This document shows positions 25,212 to 35,500 of a stretch of DNA of 64,000 nucleotides, in pieces. The DNA is from Nocardioides bizhenqiangii. Its GTDB lineage: Bacteria > Actinomycetota > Actinomycetes > Propionibacteriales > Nocardioidaceae. Location of the stretch: assembly GCF_034661235.1 (NCBI RefSeq), contig NZ_CP141059.1, positions 1,983,501 through 2,047,500 on the forward strand. The letters run 5' to 3'. Position 1 is the first letter of the stretch. The number at the start of each line of letters is the position of its first letter. The notes below the pieces were generated by a model. It was not told where the DNA came from, did not search any database, and was given only the letters and a program-made list of their open reading frames with translations. Both the position numbers and the translations under genes were made by a program.

Positions 25212-25714
25212 CGACTCCCGGCGGCAAGAAGGTGACCATGGTCGCCGCGGTGGCCGAGAACGGCGTGATCGGGCTCGCCGGCAAGATCCCGTGGCACCTG
25301 CCCGAGGACTTCGCCCACTTCAAGGAGACGACCTCCGGGCACCTCCTGATCCTCGGCCGCACCACGCACGAGGGGATCGGCAAGCCGCTTCCCAACCGCA
25401 CCACGATCGTGCTGACCCGCGACCCTGCGTGGCACGGCGAAGGCGTCTACGTGGCGCCGACGCTGCCCGACGCGCTCAGGCTCGCCGACACGATGGACGG
25501 CGACGTGATGATCGGCGGGGGAGCGGTGGTCTACGAAGCAGCCCTGCCTTACGCCGACGTGCAGATCATCAGCGAGGTGCATGCCTCTCCCGAGGGAGAC
25601 ACCCGCTACCCGGAGTTCGACCGCGGCCGCTGGCGCGAGGTCGCCCGCGAGCCGCGCGAGGGGTTCGACATCGTCCGGTGGGAGCGGACCTTCGCCTGCG
25701 GTGGCGACGCCTAG
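25208..25714 (+). CDS. folA: Dihydrofolate reductase
   Basis: This 168-residue enzyme reduces dihydrofolate with NADPH. Typical residues are [28 protein letters not shown] (catalytic Asp about 34), then [25 protein letters not shown] and [16 protein letters not shown] for NADPH binding. It overlaps thyA by 4 nt, giving a two-gene operon for dTMP synthesis. Its TAG stop lies inside the left terminal repeat of a 165-bp palindromic element, so the element may supply the 3' end of the mRNA. It is the presumed target for trimethoprim-type inhibitors. Confidence 0.97.
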   Translation: MTTPGGKKVTMVAAVAENGVIGLAGKIPWHLPEDFAHFKETTSGHLLILGRTTHEGIGKPLPNRTTIVLTRDPAWHGEGVYVAPTLPDALRLADTMDGDVMIGGGAVVYEAALPYADVQIISEVHASPEGDTRYPEFDRGRWREVAREPREGFDIVRWERTFACGGDA

Positions 25715-25875
25715 GGCGTCTCTCTCTATCCCGCGCCTGCTGCGCGACGCTTCCGACTCGATCTGGCTGCGTTGGCGTCGCTCGACGTGCGCCCAGCAGG
25801 CCAGCGCTCCGCCGCCTTGCCAGATCGGCCGGATGCGCCGCTCGCGACGGCGCCGGACAGAGAGACACGCCCTAG
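25711..25875. mobile_element. 165-bp MITE-like palindromic element
   Basis: CTAGGGCGTCTCTCTCT (25711-25727) and AGAGAGACACGCCCTAG (25859-25875) are terminal inverted repeats with one mismatch. Internal arms also pair, for example CGATCTGGC (25759-25767) with GCCAGATCG (25819-25827), so the whole element can fold into a long imperfect hairpin. It fills the gap between the convergent folA and decarboxylase genes and includes the folA stop codon. There is no open frame and no target-site duplication that I could see. Similar small palindromes are common in Nocardioides intergenic DNA in my recollection, which remains to be confirmed. Confidence 0.6.
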
Positions 25876-25878
25876 CCG

Positions 25879-27237
25879 TCACCGACCCGCGGCCCGGGCG
25901 CGCGTCGCGCACTCCAGGATCACTCCGGCGACCGCCTCCGCGTCCTCCGGACCGGACTTCCACGACGACACGCTGATCCGCATCGCGGGAGCGCCGTGCC
26001 ACTGGGTGGCGCCGCACCAGATCCGGCCGTCGGCCTGCACGGCGGCCACGAGTGCGTTGGTGGAGGCGGCGTCGTCGAGCCGCACCAGCACCTGGTTGAG
26101 GACGGCGTCGTTGACGACGTCCAACCCGCCGGCACGGAGCCGGTCCGCAAGCGCGGCCGCGGTGTCGCAGGTGCGCTGGACCAGCTCGGCGACGCCGGTC
26201 CGCCCGAGCGCGCGCAGCACCGCCCACACCTCGATCTGACGCGCCCGCTGGGACGACTGCGGCGTGTGGTGCATCGTCTCGAAGCCCTCGTCGCCGGGCA
26301 GGTAGCCCGCCACCGCCGTGAACGTCCGCCGCAGCGCGGTCACCTCCCGCACGAACGCGATCCCGCAGTCGTAGGTGACGTTGAGCCACTTGTGCCCGTC
26401 CGTCGCCCACGAGTCGGCGCGGTCCAGCCCTGCGACCAGAGCGGCGCGGGTCGGATCCGCGAGCGCCCAGAGCCCGAAGGCGCCGTCGACGTGCACCCAG
26501 GCCTCCCGGTCGGCTGCCCAGTCCGCGATCGCGTCGAACGGGTCGAACGCGCCGCTGTTGACCTCTCCGGCCTGCGCGCACACCAGCACCGGACCGGAGA
26601 CGTCCGGCAGCTCCTCGGCCCGTAGCCGCCCCTGGTCGTCCGCGGGGACCACGACCACCCGCCGGCGGCCGAGGCCGACCAGCCCGAGCGACTTCGACAG
26701 CGTCGAGTGCCGGTGGGCGCCGACGACGACGGTGACCGGCGGCGCGCCGAAGAGCCCGTCCGCCTGGACGTCCCACCCGGCACGTTCGAGCAGCGAGTCG
26801 CGCCCAGCCGCGAGACAGGTCGCGTTGGCCACGGTGGCGCCGGTCGTGAACACCACCCCGGTCTGCTCCGGCAGCCGCAGGACGTCGACGAGCCAGCGCC
26901 GTACGACGTCGTGCAGCCGGGCGGCCACCGGCGACATCACCGGCAGCCCCGCGTTCTGGTCCCAGGCGTCCGCCAGCCACGCCGCACCGAGCGCGGCGGG
27001 GTGGACGCCGCCGATCACGAAGCCGAAGTAGCGGTCGGCGGTGGTCGCGACGGTCGCGGGCGATCCCGCGGCGTCGAGCAGCCGCAGGGTCTCGGCGACG
27101 TCGGCGCCGGTCTCGGGGAGCGGCTCGTCGAAGGCGGTGAGGCCGGCGATGGCCTCGGGCGTGGGGAAGGCGGGCCGGTCGTCGACCGACGCGGCGTAGT
27201 CGAGGGCGGCATCGGCAGCAATGCGGAGGGCGTCCAT
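25879..27237 (-). CDS. Pyridoxal-dependent group II amino acid decarboxylase-like protein
   Basis: This 452-residue PLP enzyme of the group II decarboxylase fold resembles aromatic amino acid and glutamate decarboxylases. The PLP-binding lysine lies in DSWATDGHKWLNVTYDCG. Upstream family features are GVVFTTGATVANATCL for phosphate binding and VHVDGAFGLWA with the PLP-pairing Asp. The ATG at 27237 is chosen because the fold starts there; the open frame extends upstream to 27369 over the divergent gene's start. TACGAC lies 6 nt before it, resembling the leaderless -10 pattern. The substrate is unknown. Some relatives are aldolases or aminotransferase-like, so decarboxylation itself is an inference. 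Confidence 0.88.
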   Translation of the reverse strand: MDALRIAADAALDYAASVDDRPAFPTPEAIAGLTAFDEPLPETGADVAETLRLLDAAGSPATVATTADRYFGFVIGGVHPAALGAAWLADAWDQNAGLPVMSPVAARLHDVVRRWLVDVLRLPEQTGVVFTTGATVANATCLAAGRDSLLERAGWDVQADGLFGAPPVTVVVGAHRHSTLSKSLGLVGLGRRRVVVVPADDQGRLRAEELPDVSGPVLVCAQAGEVNSGAFDPFDAIADWAADREAWVHVDGAFGLWALADPTRAALVAGLDRADSWATDGHKWLNVTYDCGIAFVREVTALRRTFTAVAGYLPGDEGFETMHHTPQSSQRARQIEVWAVLRALGRTGVAELVQRTCDTAAALADRLRAGGLDVVNDAVLNQVLVRLDDAASTNALVAAVQADGRIWCGATQWHGAPAMRISVSSWKSGPEDAEAVAGVILECATRARAAGR

Positions 27238-27292
27238 CCGCCAGTCGTACCACCTTCGCCGGCCGGTTGGGGAGGGCTGGGAAAGTGAGGGC

Positions 27293-28237
27293 ATGACAGT
27301 CGAGCTCCGTGTCTTCACCGAGCCCCAGCAGGGCGCGTCGTACGACGACCTCCTCGCGGTCGCCCGCACAGCCGAGCAGCTCGGCTTCGGTGCGTTCTTC
27401 CGCTCCGACCACTACCTGACGATGGGCGGCGACGGCCTCCCCGGACCGTCGGACGCCTGGACCACCCTGGCCGGGCTCGCGCGGGACACCTCAACGATCC
27501 GGCTCGGCACCATGATGACGAGCGCGACCTTCCGCCATCCGGGCGTGCTCGCGATCCAGGTGGCGGGCGTCGACGCGATGAGCGGCGGCCGGGTCGAGCT
27601 GGGCATCGGAGCGGGCTGGTTCGCCGAGGAGCACACCGCCTACGGCATCCCGTTCCCCGACACCAAGGAGCGGTTCGAGCGGTTGGCCGAGCAGCTCGAG
27701 ATCCTCACCGGGCTGTGGTCGACGCCGGTCGGCCGGACCTACGACTTCGCCGGCACCCACTACCAGCTGTCGGACTCGCCGGCCCTGCCGAAGCCGGTCC
27801 AGTCCGTCGGCCACCGCGGCGGACCGCCGGTCCTCATCGGCGGCAAGGGCAAGAAGCAGACGCCCGCACTGACCGCGAGGTACGCCGACGAGTTCAACCT
27901 GCCGTTCCTCGACGTGGAGACCACCGAGACCCAGTTCGCGCGGGTACGCGCGGCGTGCGAGGAGATCGGTCGCGACCCGGGAGACCTGACCTGGTCCAAC
28001 GCGCTCGTGCTGTGCGCCGGACGCGACGAGGCCGAGGTCTCCCGCCGCGCCGAGGCGATCGGTCGCGAACCGGGGGAGCTGCGCGTCAACGGGCTGGCGG
28101 GCTCCCCGCAGGAGGTCGTCGACAAGATCGGCCGGTACGCCGCGCTCGGATCCCAGCGGATCTACCTGCAGGTCCTCGACCTGGCCGACCTCGAGCACCT
28201 CCACCTGGTCGCCGACGAGGTCATGCCGCACGTCTGA
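27293..28237 (+). CDS. LLM class F420-dependent oxidoreductase
   Basis: This 314-residue luciferase-like TIM-barrel protein shows GFGAFFRSDHYLTMGG, IRLGTMMTSATFRHPGVLA, GGRVELGIGAGWFAEEH and PPVLIGGKGKKQTPAL, the standard landmarks of the TIGR03560-like actinobacterial F420-dependent group. It would oxidise or reduce a substrate using F420 in the cytosol; the substrate cannot be read from the sequence. The ATG at 27293 has GTGAGGG 3-5 nt upstream, so this start is clear. It is divergent from the PLP decarboxylase, and its stop is only 18 nt from the stop of the convergent sulfatase. Confidence 0.93.
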   Translation: MTVELRVFTEPQQGASYDDLLAVARTAEQLGFGAFFRSDHYLTMGGDGLPGPSDAWTTLAGLARDTSTIRLGTMMTSATFRHPGVLAIQVAGVDAMSGGRVELGIGAGWFAEEHTAYGIPFPDTKERFERLAEQLEILTGLWSTPVGRTYDFAGTHYQLSDSPALPKPVQSVGHRGGPPVLIGGKGKKQTPALTARYADEFNLPFLDVETTETQFARVRAACEEIGRDPGDLTWSNALVLCAGRDEAEVSRRAEAIGREPGELRVNGLAGSPQEVVDKIGRYAALGSQRIYLQVLDLADLEHLHLVADEVMPHV

Positions 28238-28255
28238 GGGGCACCCGGGACTGCC

Positions 28256-29755
28256 TCAGCCAGGTTCCGGTAGCGCACCGAACGCCTGGTTGCACTCGGC
28301 CTGGCCGGAGCAGACCGCGAGCAACCGGGTCCGCCGCATCAGCTCACGCCTGACCTGCGCGTACGCCCGCCGGTGGAACTGGTTGACGGTCGCGTGCGGG
28401 TCGCGTCGGCGGTCGAACAGGATGCCCCTGTTCGGGTTGCTGGCGTGGGTCGCGAAGAGGTAGCGGCGAGTCGTCACGCCCCGGTACTTCCAGCCGTCGG
28501 AGGCGTCGCTCGCGGAGTCGCCGATCTGCACCAGGAGCGTGTCCCGCGGGTGCTTGCGCCCGATGTGGCGCAGCGGGAGCCCGTCGAGCGGACGCCCGGG
28601 CGCCACCCCGCCCGCCCAGTCGAGGAAGGTCGCCCCCATGTCGACGAGTGTGACTGGTTCGTGGATGCGCTCTCCAGCGGGGATCCCCGGACCGCGGATC
28701 ACCAGCGGGATGTCGAAGGACTCGTCGAACGGCAGGTTCTTGCCGACCTGCCGGTGCTCGCCGATCTGGAAGCCGTTGTCGGACGTGAAAACGACGTAGG
28801 TGTTGCGGAGCTCGCCGAGCGCGCGCAACCGGCGGATGGTGCGGGCAACTGCGTCATCGACCGAACGCAGAGCCCGGGCCCGGGCCCGGGCCATCCTGAT
28901 GAGCGTCCTGGTCAGGATCGGCGGCTGCTGCAGATCGGACGGCAGGTCACGGACGTTCCTCTCCTGGAAGGCCGGGTCGTCGTACGACGGAGGCAGCAGG
29001 TCGGGGTACGCGTCGCTGTACTGGCGTTCGGCGCGGGGCAGCGTCCAGCGCCCACCGTGATAGGCACCGTGCGGGGCCACATGGTTGATGAAGGTGAAGA
29101 ACGGGCCCGCCATGCGGGAGAACTTGGTCAGGACACGGTTCGTGCGCCGACGGACGACGTCGGCGATGTAGTCGCCCTCGTACCGGTCGCCGTCGGCGAA
29201 GAGCGCCCGCCCGTCGTAGCTGTACTCACCGCCGATCTGCGTGTCCCAGCGGGTCCAGCCGGGCTCGTGGGGCGAGCTCACCCGACGGTAGCCGTTCAGG
29301 TACTTGCCATGGTGCGCCGTCAGGTAACCGGTTGCCTGCAGCCAGGCAGCGACGGTGTTGTCGGGCTGGTCGAGTGCCTTGTAGCCGCCCCACGGGCCCT
29401 TGTTGTTCTGCACGCCGTTGTTCTGTCCGAACTGGCCGGTGAGGAGCTCGGCGCGGGCGGGGCAGCACACCGGGTGCGGCGAGATCGCGTTGGTGTAGCT
29501 GGTGCCCTTCCGGACGAGCAGGCGCTGCACGTTGGGCATCAGGCGCAGCTCGTCCGCGCGCATGTCGTCGGTCAGGATCAGCACGATGTTGGGCCGGGCG
29601 GCAGCGGTCGCCGGCGCGTTGGCGACGGCAGTCGCCGGTGCGGCTGCGTCTGGAACGACCGTGATCCCCGATAGGACCAGGGCCATCGCCGTCCCGAGGA
29701 CAGCGAGCGGCCAACCCATGCTGGAGCGCAACCTATGAATTCTTTCCTTCGACAT
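28256..29755 (-). CDS. Secreted arylsulfatase-like sulfatase
   Basis: This 499-residue protein has an N-terminal signal peptide (hydrophobic core WPLAVLGTAMALVLSGI, then an Ala-rich stretch) followed by a sulfatase domain. RPNIVLILTDDMR supplies the metal-binding aspartates, and PVCCPARAELLTG is the CxPxR motif whose first Cys is converted to formylglycine. FTSDNGFQIGEHRQVGK has the second metal-binding Asp-Asn pair. It would cleave sulfate esters outside the cell; a formylglycine-generating enzyme is required but not encoded here. The ATG at 29755 lacks a good ribosome-binding site; a TAATGC hexamer lies 10 nt upstream. It could serve sulfate or sulfated polysaccharide scavenging. Confidence 0.92.
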   Translation of the reverse strand: MSKERIHRLRSSMGWPLAVLGTAMALVLSGITVVPDAAAPATAVANAPATAAARPNIVLILTDDMRADELRLMPNVQRLLVRKGTSYTNAISPHPVCCPARAELLTGQFGQNNGVQNNKGPWGGYKALDQPDNTVAAWLQATGYLTAHHGKYLNGYRRVSSPHEPGWTRWDTQIGGEYSYDGRALFADGDRYEGDYIADVVRRRTNRVLTKFSRMAGPFFTFINHVAPHGAYHGGRWTLPRAERQYSDAYPDLLPPSYDDPAFQERNVRDLPSDLQQPPILTRTLIRMARARARALRSVDDAVARTIRRLRALGELRNTYVVFTSDNGFQIGEHRQVGKNLPFDESFDIPLVIRGPGIPAGERIHEPVTLVDMGATFLDWAGGVAPGRPLDGLPLRHIGRKHPRDTLLVQIGDSASDASDGWKYRGVTTRRYLFATHASNPNRGILFDRRRDPHATVNQFHRRAYAQVRRELMRRTRLLAVCSGQAECNQAFGALPEPG

Positions 29756-29835
29756 CGGACGGCGAGCATTACAGCAGACCGCGATGGCCGGCGCACGTAC
29801 GCGCGCCGCCGGTCCGGTGCCCCCGGGCGAGGGGA

Positions 29836-29841
29836 TAGCCT
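29836..29841 (+). promoter_or_regulatory. -10 hexamer TAGCCT, leaderless promoter of dapA
   Basis: TAGCCT ends 6 nt before the ATG at 29848. Confidence 0.5.
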
Positions 29842-29847
29842 TGCTCC

Positions 29848-30738
29848 ATGAGCTCCGCCCCCTTCGGCACCGTGCTGACCGCGATGGTCACGCCCTTCCG
29901 CGAGGACGGCTCGGTGGACCTCGACGCCGTCCAGCGGGTCGCCCGCCACCTCGTCGACCACGGCCACGACGGACTGGTGATCTCCGGGACCACCGGCGAG
30001 TCCGCGACCACGACCAAGGAGGAGGACGGTGAGACCCTCGCCGCGGTGAAGGACGCCGTCGGCGACCGCGCCAAGCTGGTCGCCGGCGTCGGCACCAACG
30101 ACACCAACACCTCGATCTGGCTGGCCCAGCAGGCGGCCAAGATCGGCGCCGACGGCGTGCTGCTGGTGACGCCCTACTACAACAAGCCCGGCCCGCGAGG
30201 GATCCTCAACCACTTCCGCCAGGTCGTCGACGCCGCTGAGCTCCCCGTGATGCTCTATGACGTCCCGGGTCGCACCGGCACCCAGATCGCGTTCGAGTGC
30301 TACGAGGAGATGGCGAGCTGGGAGCCGGTCGTCGCGCTGAAGGACGCGGTCGGTGACTTCGCCCGCGGCGTCCGGATCCGCGAGCTGGGCTACGCGGTCT
30401 ACTCCGGGGACGACGTCGCCAACCTGGGCTGGCTGGCGCACGGAGCCGTCGGTTTCGTGTCCGTCGCCGGCCACGTCGTCGGTGACCGGTTGCGCGCGAT
30501 GTACGACGCCTTCCACAACGGCGACCCGATGGCCGCGCTCGACATCTACACCGGCATGCTCCCCGCGGTCGACGCGATCATGGGCGCTGCCAACTACGGC
30601 GCCACCACCGCGAAGGCATCGCTGGAGATGCTGGGGATCCTGGAGAACCGCCGGGTCCGCTCGCCGCTGGTCGAGCTCGACGACACCGAGCTCGTCGCCC
30701 TGCGTGCCGGGCTCGAAGCGGCGGGAGTCCTCGGTTGA
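29848..30738 (+). CDS. dapA: 4-hydroxy-tetrahydrodipicolinate synthase
   Basis: This 296-residue aldolase condenses pyruvate with aspartate semialdehyde, the first committed step to diaminopimelate and lysine. Landmarks are GTTGESATTTKEE (pyruvate pocket), VTPYYNKPGPRGILNHF with the catalytic Tyr, and VVALKDAVGDF with the Schiff-base Lys. TAGCCT lies 6 nt before the ATG. The rnj start codon TTG overlaps its stop by 4 nt (TTGA), so the two are translationally coupled; the dapA-rnj pair is conserved in actinobacteria. Regulation by lysine cannot be judged from the sequence. Confidence 0.97.
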   Translation: MSSAPFGTVLTAMVTPFREDGSVDLDAVQRVARHLVDHGHDGLVISGTTGESATTTKEEDGETLAAVKDAVGDRAKLVAGVGTNDTNTSIWLAQQAAKIGADGVLLVTPYYNKPGPRGILNHFRQVVDAAELPVMLYDVPGRTGTQIAFECYEEMASWEPVVALKDAVGDFARGVRIRELGYAVYSGDDVANLGWLAHGAVGFVSVAGHVVGDRLRAMYDAFHNGDPMAALDIYTGMLPAVDAIMGAANYGATTAKASLEMLGILENRRVRSPLVELDDTELVALRAGLEAAGVLG

Positions 30739-32420
30739 GTCACCCGCATCCCGAGCTGGGCGCACCGCCCGAGCTCCCCACCGGAGGCCTGCGGGTCATC
30801 CCCCTCGGCGGCCTCGGCGAGGTCGGCCGCAACATGACCGTCTTCGAGTACGACGGCCGCCTGCTCATCGTCGACTGCGGGGTGCTCTTCCCTGACGAGC
30901 ACCAGCCCGGTGTCGACCTGATCCTGCCCGACTTCGCGCCGATCCGGGGGCGTCTCGACGCCATCGAGGCACTGGTGCTGACCCACGGGCACGAGGACCA
31001 CATCGGCGCCACGCCGTACCTCCTGCGCGAGCGCGGCGACATCCCGCTGGTCGGCTCCGAGCTCACCCTCGCCCTGCTCAACGGCAAGCTGCGGGAGCAC
31101 CGGCTCAAGCAGCCGGTGTCCCACACGGTCAAGGAGGGCGACCGGATCAGCTTCGGGCCGTTCGACCTCGAGTTCATCGCGGTCAACCACTCGATCCCCG
31201 ATGCGCTGGCGGTCGCCATCCGCACCGGCGCCGGTCTCGTGCTCCACACCGGCGACTTCAAGATGGACCAGCTGCCGCTCGACGGCAGGATCACCGACCT
31301 CCGTGCGTTCGCCCGGCTGGGGGAGGAGGGCGTCGACCTCTTCCTCACGGACTCGACCAACGCCGAGGTGCCGGGGTTCACGACGGCGGAGCGGAAGATC
31401 ACGCCGGTCCTCGACCAGGTCTTCCGCGAGGCCGATCAGCGGATCATCGTCGCCTGCTTCGCCTCGCACGTGCACCGCGTGCAGCAGATCCTCGACACCG
31501 CGGTCGCCCACGACCGCAGGGTCGCCTTCGTCGGCCGCTCCATGGTCCGCAACATGGGGGTGGCGCGGGACCTCGGCTACCTGACCATCCCGTCGGGCGT
31601 GATGGTCGAGGCCAAGGAGCTCGCGGACCTTCCGGTCGACCGGCAGGTGCTGATCTCGACCGGCTCGCAGGGCGAGCCGATGAGCGCCCTGGCGCGCATC
31701 GCCAACCGCAGCCACCACTTCGTCAACCTCGAGGCCGGCGACACCGTCGTCCTCGCCTCGAGCCTGATCCCCGGCAACGAGAACGCCGTCTACCGCGTCA
31801 TCAACGGCCTGTCCCGCTGGGGTGCGCGCGTGGTGCACAAGGGCAACGCGCTCGTCCACGTCAGCGGTCACGCCAGCGCCGGCGAGCTCCTGTACTGCTA
31901 CAACATCGTCCGCCCGCGCAACGTGCTGCCCGTGCACGGCGAGGTCCGCCACATGCTCGCCAACGGCGCGCTGGCCAAGCAGACCGGCGTTGAGAACGTC
32001 GTCTATGCCGAGGACGGCGTCGTCGTCGACCTCGTCGACGGCGTGGCGTCGGTCACCGGGAAGGTCCCGGTCGGCTACGTGTTCGTCGACGGCCCGTCGA
32101 TCGGCGACGTCACCGAGTCCGAGCTCAAGGACCGCCGGATCCTCGGCGAGGAGGGCTTCATCTCCGTGATCGTGGTCGTCGACTCGGTCGCCGGGAAGGT
32201 CTCCGCCGGCCCCGAGATCCACGCCCGCGGGCACGCCTGGGACGACACCATGTTCGAGGCCATCAAGCAGCCGATCGTCGACGCGGTCAACGGTCTGCTG
32301 TCGGAGGGCGTCGACGACACCTACCAGCTCCAGCAGTCCGTACGACGCACGATCGGCCGCTGGGTCAGCAGCACCCACAAGCGCCGGCCGATGATCATCC
32401 CGGTCGTCGTCGAGGCGTAG
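30735..32420 (+). CDS. rnj: Ribonuclease J
   Basis: This 561-residue RNase J combines 5'-to-3' exonuclease and endonuclease activity in RNA maturation and decay. The metallo-beta-lactamase motif THGHEDHIG is near residues 82-90, followed by the beta-CASP segments LTDSTNAEVPG and VPVHGEVRH-like NVLPVHGEVRH. The C-terminal domain is present. The start is TTG within the dapA stop (TTGA), 4 nt of overlap, which is rare but supported by the continuous homologous N terminus (GGLRVIPLGGLGEVGRNM). A strong terminator lies 32 nt after its stop. Confidence 0.97.
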   Translation: MSHPHPELGAPPELPTGGLRVIPLGGLGEVGRNMTVFEYDGRLLIVDCGVLFPDEHQPGVDLILPDFAPIRGRLDAIEALVLTHGHEDHIGATPYLLRERGDIPLVGSELTLALLNGKLREHRLKQPVSHTVKEGDRISFGPFDLEFIAVNHSIPDALAVAIRTGAGLVLHTGDFKMDQLPLDGRITDLRAFARLGEEGVDLFLTDSTNAEVPGFTTAERKITPVLDQVFREADQRIIVACFASHVHRVQQILDTAVAHDRRVAFVGRSMVRNMGVARDLGYLTIPSGVMVEAKELADLPVDRQVLISTGSQGEPMSALARIANRSHHFVNLEAGDTVVLASSLIPGNENAVYRVINGLSRWGARVVHKGNALVHVSGHASAGELLYCYNIVRPRNVLPVHGEVRHMLANGALAKQTGVENVVYAEDGVVVDLVDGVASVTGKVPVGYVFVDGPSIGDVTESELKDRRILGEEGFISVIVVVDSVAGKVSAGPEIHARGHAWDDTMFEAIKQPIVDAVNGLLSEGVDDTYQLQQSVRRTIGRWVSSTHKRRPMIIPVVVEA

Positions 32421-32451
32421 TCGCAGCTCGACCAACAGGCGGCAAGACAGC

Positions 32452-32484
32452 CGGTCCCCGTCCTCCTGAGGAGGACGGGGACCG
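32452..32484. terminator. Bidirectional terminator between rnj and the M4 metalloprotease
   Basis: CGGTCCCCGTCCTCCT (32452-32467) and AGGAGGACGGGGACCG (32469-32484) form a perfect inverted repeat around one G, giving about 14 paired bases with a small loop. Two convergent genes end beside it. Confidence 0.88.
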
Positions 32485-32504
32485 TTGCCCTTGCTGCTAG
32501 CCGA

Positions 32505-35500
32505 TCATGGTCGGACCACGCGGATCGTGAATCCCTGGCGGCTCGGCCGGAATAGCTCCGACCCGTTGTACCGCGCGAGCAGGTCGTGCGAGCCGACCCG
32601 GAAGATCCGCAGCACCGTGATCTCGGCGACGCCGTTCCCGTTGAGCGTGTCTCGTCCCAGCTTCGCCGCTCCGACGAAGAGGGCGACGCGCCCGGTCGGG
32701 GTCTTGCCGTTGTTGGCGGTGACCTTGACCTTGACCGTGAACGCCTTGCCCTTGACCACCGGACGCGGGTCGACATCCACGACCTTCGTGTCCGTCCCGA
32801 CCGGCTTGGGTGCGCAGACCTGGACCTTCACGTTGTCGACGTACCAACCGTCGACGCCGTTGCAACCGTCACGACCGAAGTCGAACCGGAAGTTCACGGT
32901 GTCGCCCGCGTCCGCAAGCCCGCGGAGGTTGATGATCGACTTGCCCCACGAACCGGTCAGCTGACCGCCGTCGGTGCCCGTCCAGGCGAGCTCGCCGCCC
33001 ATCGACGTGCCCTGGGTCGGGTCGAGCTCGCGACCCGGCGCGTTGAACAGGTACGCGTCGGCCGGCACCAGCTCGAAGGCCCCGCCGTTGACGCTGACCT
33101 TGACGTTGCCGCCGTCCCACGTCGCCTCCGACGCCATGTAGTGGCGGAAGGTCAGCCGGGGGACCCGGCCACGAGGCACCTGGATGTCCGGGCTGATCAG
33201 GCCGTTGCGGCTGGTGAGGTCGCCAGGGGCGCCGCACGTGCCGGTGACGGGGTCAGGGGCGAACGCGGCGTTGCTGCCCTGTCCGGCCGGACCGTCGTTC
33301 TCCTCCGCGACCTCCCACGGGATGCCCTCGCTGAATGCGAAACCGAGCTCCTCGTCCTGGCTCCAGCCCGCGAGGCCGTCCTCGAACTTCTCCACGTAGG
33401 TGGTCTTGGTCAGGAACTTGTCACCGCAGACCGACGGGTTGCCGGGCTGCAGCAGCGGCTGCCAGTCGCACTGCTCCTGCGGGTCGAGCCGCAGCTCGGT
33501 CTCGGCGATGGCGTCCTTGACCCTGTTGCAGTCGGTGGCGGTGGTGCCGCCCTCGACCAGCTCCGGGTCGACCACGCCGCCGTCGGACCCGTCGGGATCC
33601 GACGGGTTGCCGAGCGTGACCTTCTCGAAGGTGACGCCCTGCAGTGCCGCACAGGACGCCTCGAGAGCGTCGGCCAGGTCGGGGAAGTACGACGACGGCG
33701 TCAGGTAGTGGATCTGGGAGTACCAGAACAGCCACGCTGCCTTGTCGAGACCGATCGGGGCGACCTTGCCGTCCAGACCGTCCACGAGGATCGCGAACGT
33801 CCGGTTGACCACACCCGAGTTGGAGTGCACGCCGCCGGAGTCGCTCTCGTCGCAGTGGTACTCGGCGTCCGAGACCGCGCCCGGATGGCCATAGCAGTTC
33901 GGGTTCCACATGTCGCGGATCGCACCGCCGAAGGCGGGGTCGGCCTCGCCCGACAGCCACCGGTAGGTGTCGTCCGTCGGCGCGGGAACCGCGGCGATGT
34001 CGAAGCTCACCGGGCCACCGGCCGTCTTGAACCGCTCGCCGTCCTCGAGGGTGACCATCACTCCGTAGATGTCGGAGATGCCCGACATCGAGATCGGGTC
34101 GCGACCCGCGACGTTGTCGCCGACGACGATGCCCTCGGCACCGGCGGCGTCCGCGTTGTCGGCCTTCGTCTGGAACGTGCAGGAGCCTCGGTCGACGTAG
34201 ACCCACTGTCCGGCGATGTCGCCGGCGTTGGTGAACGGCAGGCAGCCGTTGCCCGTCGAGCTGTCGGGCGTGCCGTCCGGCAGGGTTCCGACGCCGTCAA
34301 CGCCGACGATCGCGGTGCCGGACACACCGGCCTGCGTGATGACCGGGCCGAACGACGCCGGAGCGGCGGTGCAGGGTCCGTCGACGCTGGCGGGCGCGGT
34401 GATCTCCATCGTCACCGCGGAGCGGGTGTGCACCGAGCACACCCCCTCGGTGCGCTCGATCTTGTCGGCCTGCGTGTCGCCGCCCTCGTTGTGCCGGGTG
34501 TTCAGCATGTCGACGGTCTCGCCCCAGATGTCGGAGTACGCCTCGTTCATCGCACCCGACTGCCACTGGTAGATCAGGCCCGAGGTCGACTCCGTGTAGG
34601 CGTGGGCCCACTCGTGCGCGACGGTGTCGTCACCGGTGACGCCGGTGCAGTAGTTGGTCGAGAAGCCGTTCCAGTTGGCGTTGGGGCAGCTGATCCGCGG
34701 GTCGTTGTTCGTGGTGTACATGGTCCCGCCGGTGCCGTCCCACGAGTTGTAGCCGAACGTGTTGCGGAACATCCAGTAGGACTCACCCGCGCCCAGGATC
34801 TCGTTCTCCTGGTCCTCGGTCAGGCCGGCGGGGAAGGGGTCGCCCTCGCTCCAGACGTGCGTGTAGGTGCCGTCTTCGTTGCCCTCGAACAGCTCACGGT
34901 CGAGGGCGTGCGCCATCATCGACCAGCGGTTGAGCGGCTTGTTGGTCTCGGCGTCGAGGATGACCGTCTCGCGGATGGTGGACTTGTTCCACACCTCGGC
35001 AACCCAGGCGAGCCTGTTGACGCCGTCGATGCCGCGCGGGGTGCCGGTGCGGTAGATCATCAGCTTGATCGACCGGACCTCGAGGCCCTTCGTGAAGCCC
35101 TCGGGCACACCGCCGTCCTCGTGGCCCTCGGGGCTGGCCTTGACCAGCTCGAGCGCGCGCGCCGACGCCTGGCTCTCGGAGAACCGGGGTGAGGTCGAGA
35201 GCGACAGGCCGGGAGCGGCGAAGCCGTTGACGGAGGTCAGCGCGCCCTCGCGGTTGACCTCGGCCTTGAGCTCGGCCGCAAAGACCGGGATCCCCTTGTA
35301 GGACTGGGTGAAGGTGACCGAGTGGCCGCCCCGGTCGGAGTAGACCTCGGTCTGCTTCAGCTCGCTGGCCCGGGCGCCGAAGGCTCCGGCGAACCGGTCG
35401 AGGTAGCGGGTGGCCTTGTCGATCGCGCCCGCGCGACCCTCGGCGGCGACGCCGGGGAGCAGGTCGGGGTCGGCCCCGTTGGCGCGCGCGAAGCCGACCT

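Noticed and set aside
30735..30740. TTG start of rnj as an error
   Set aside because: It overlaps the dapA stop as TTGA and the N-terminal sequence is family-like from this codon.
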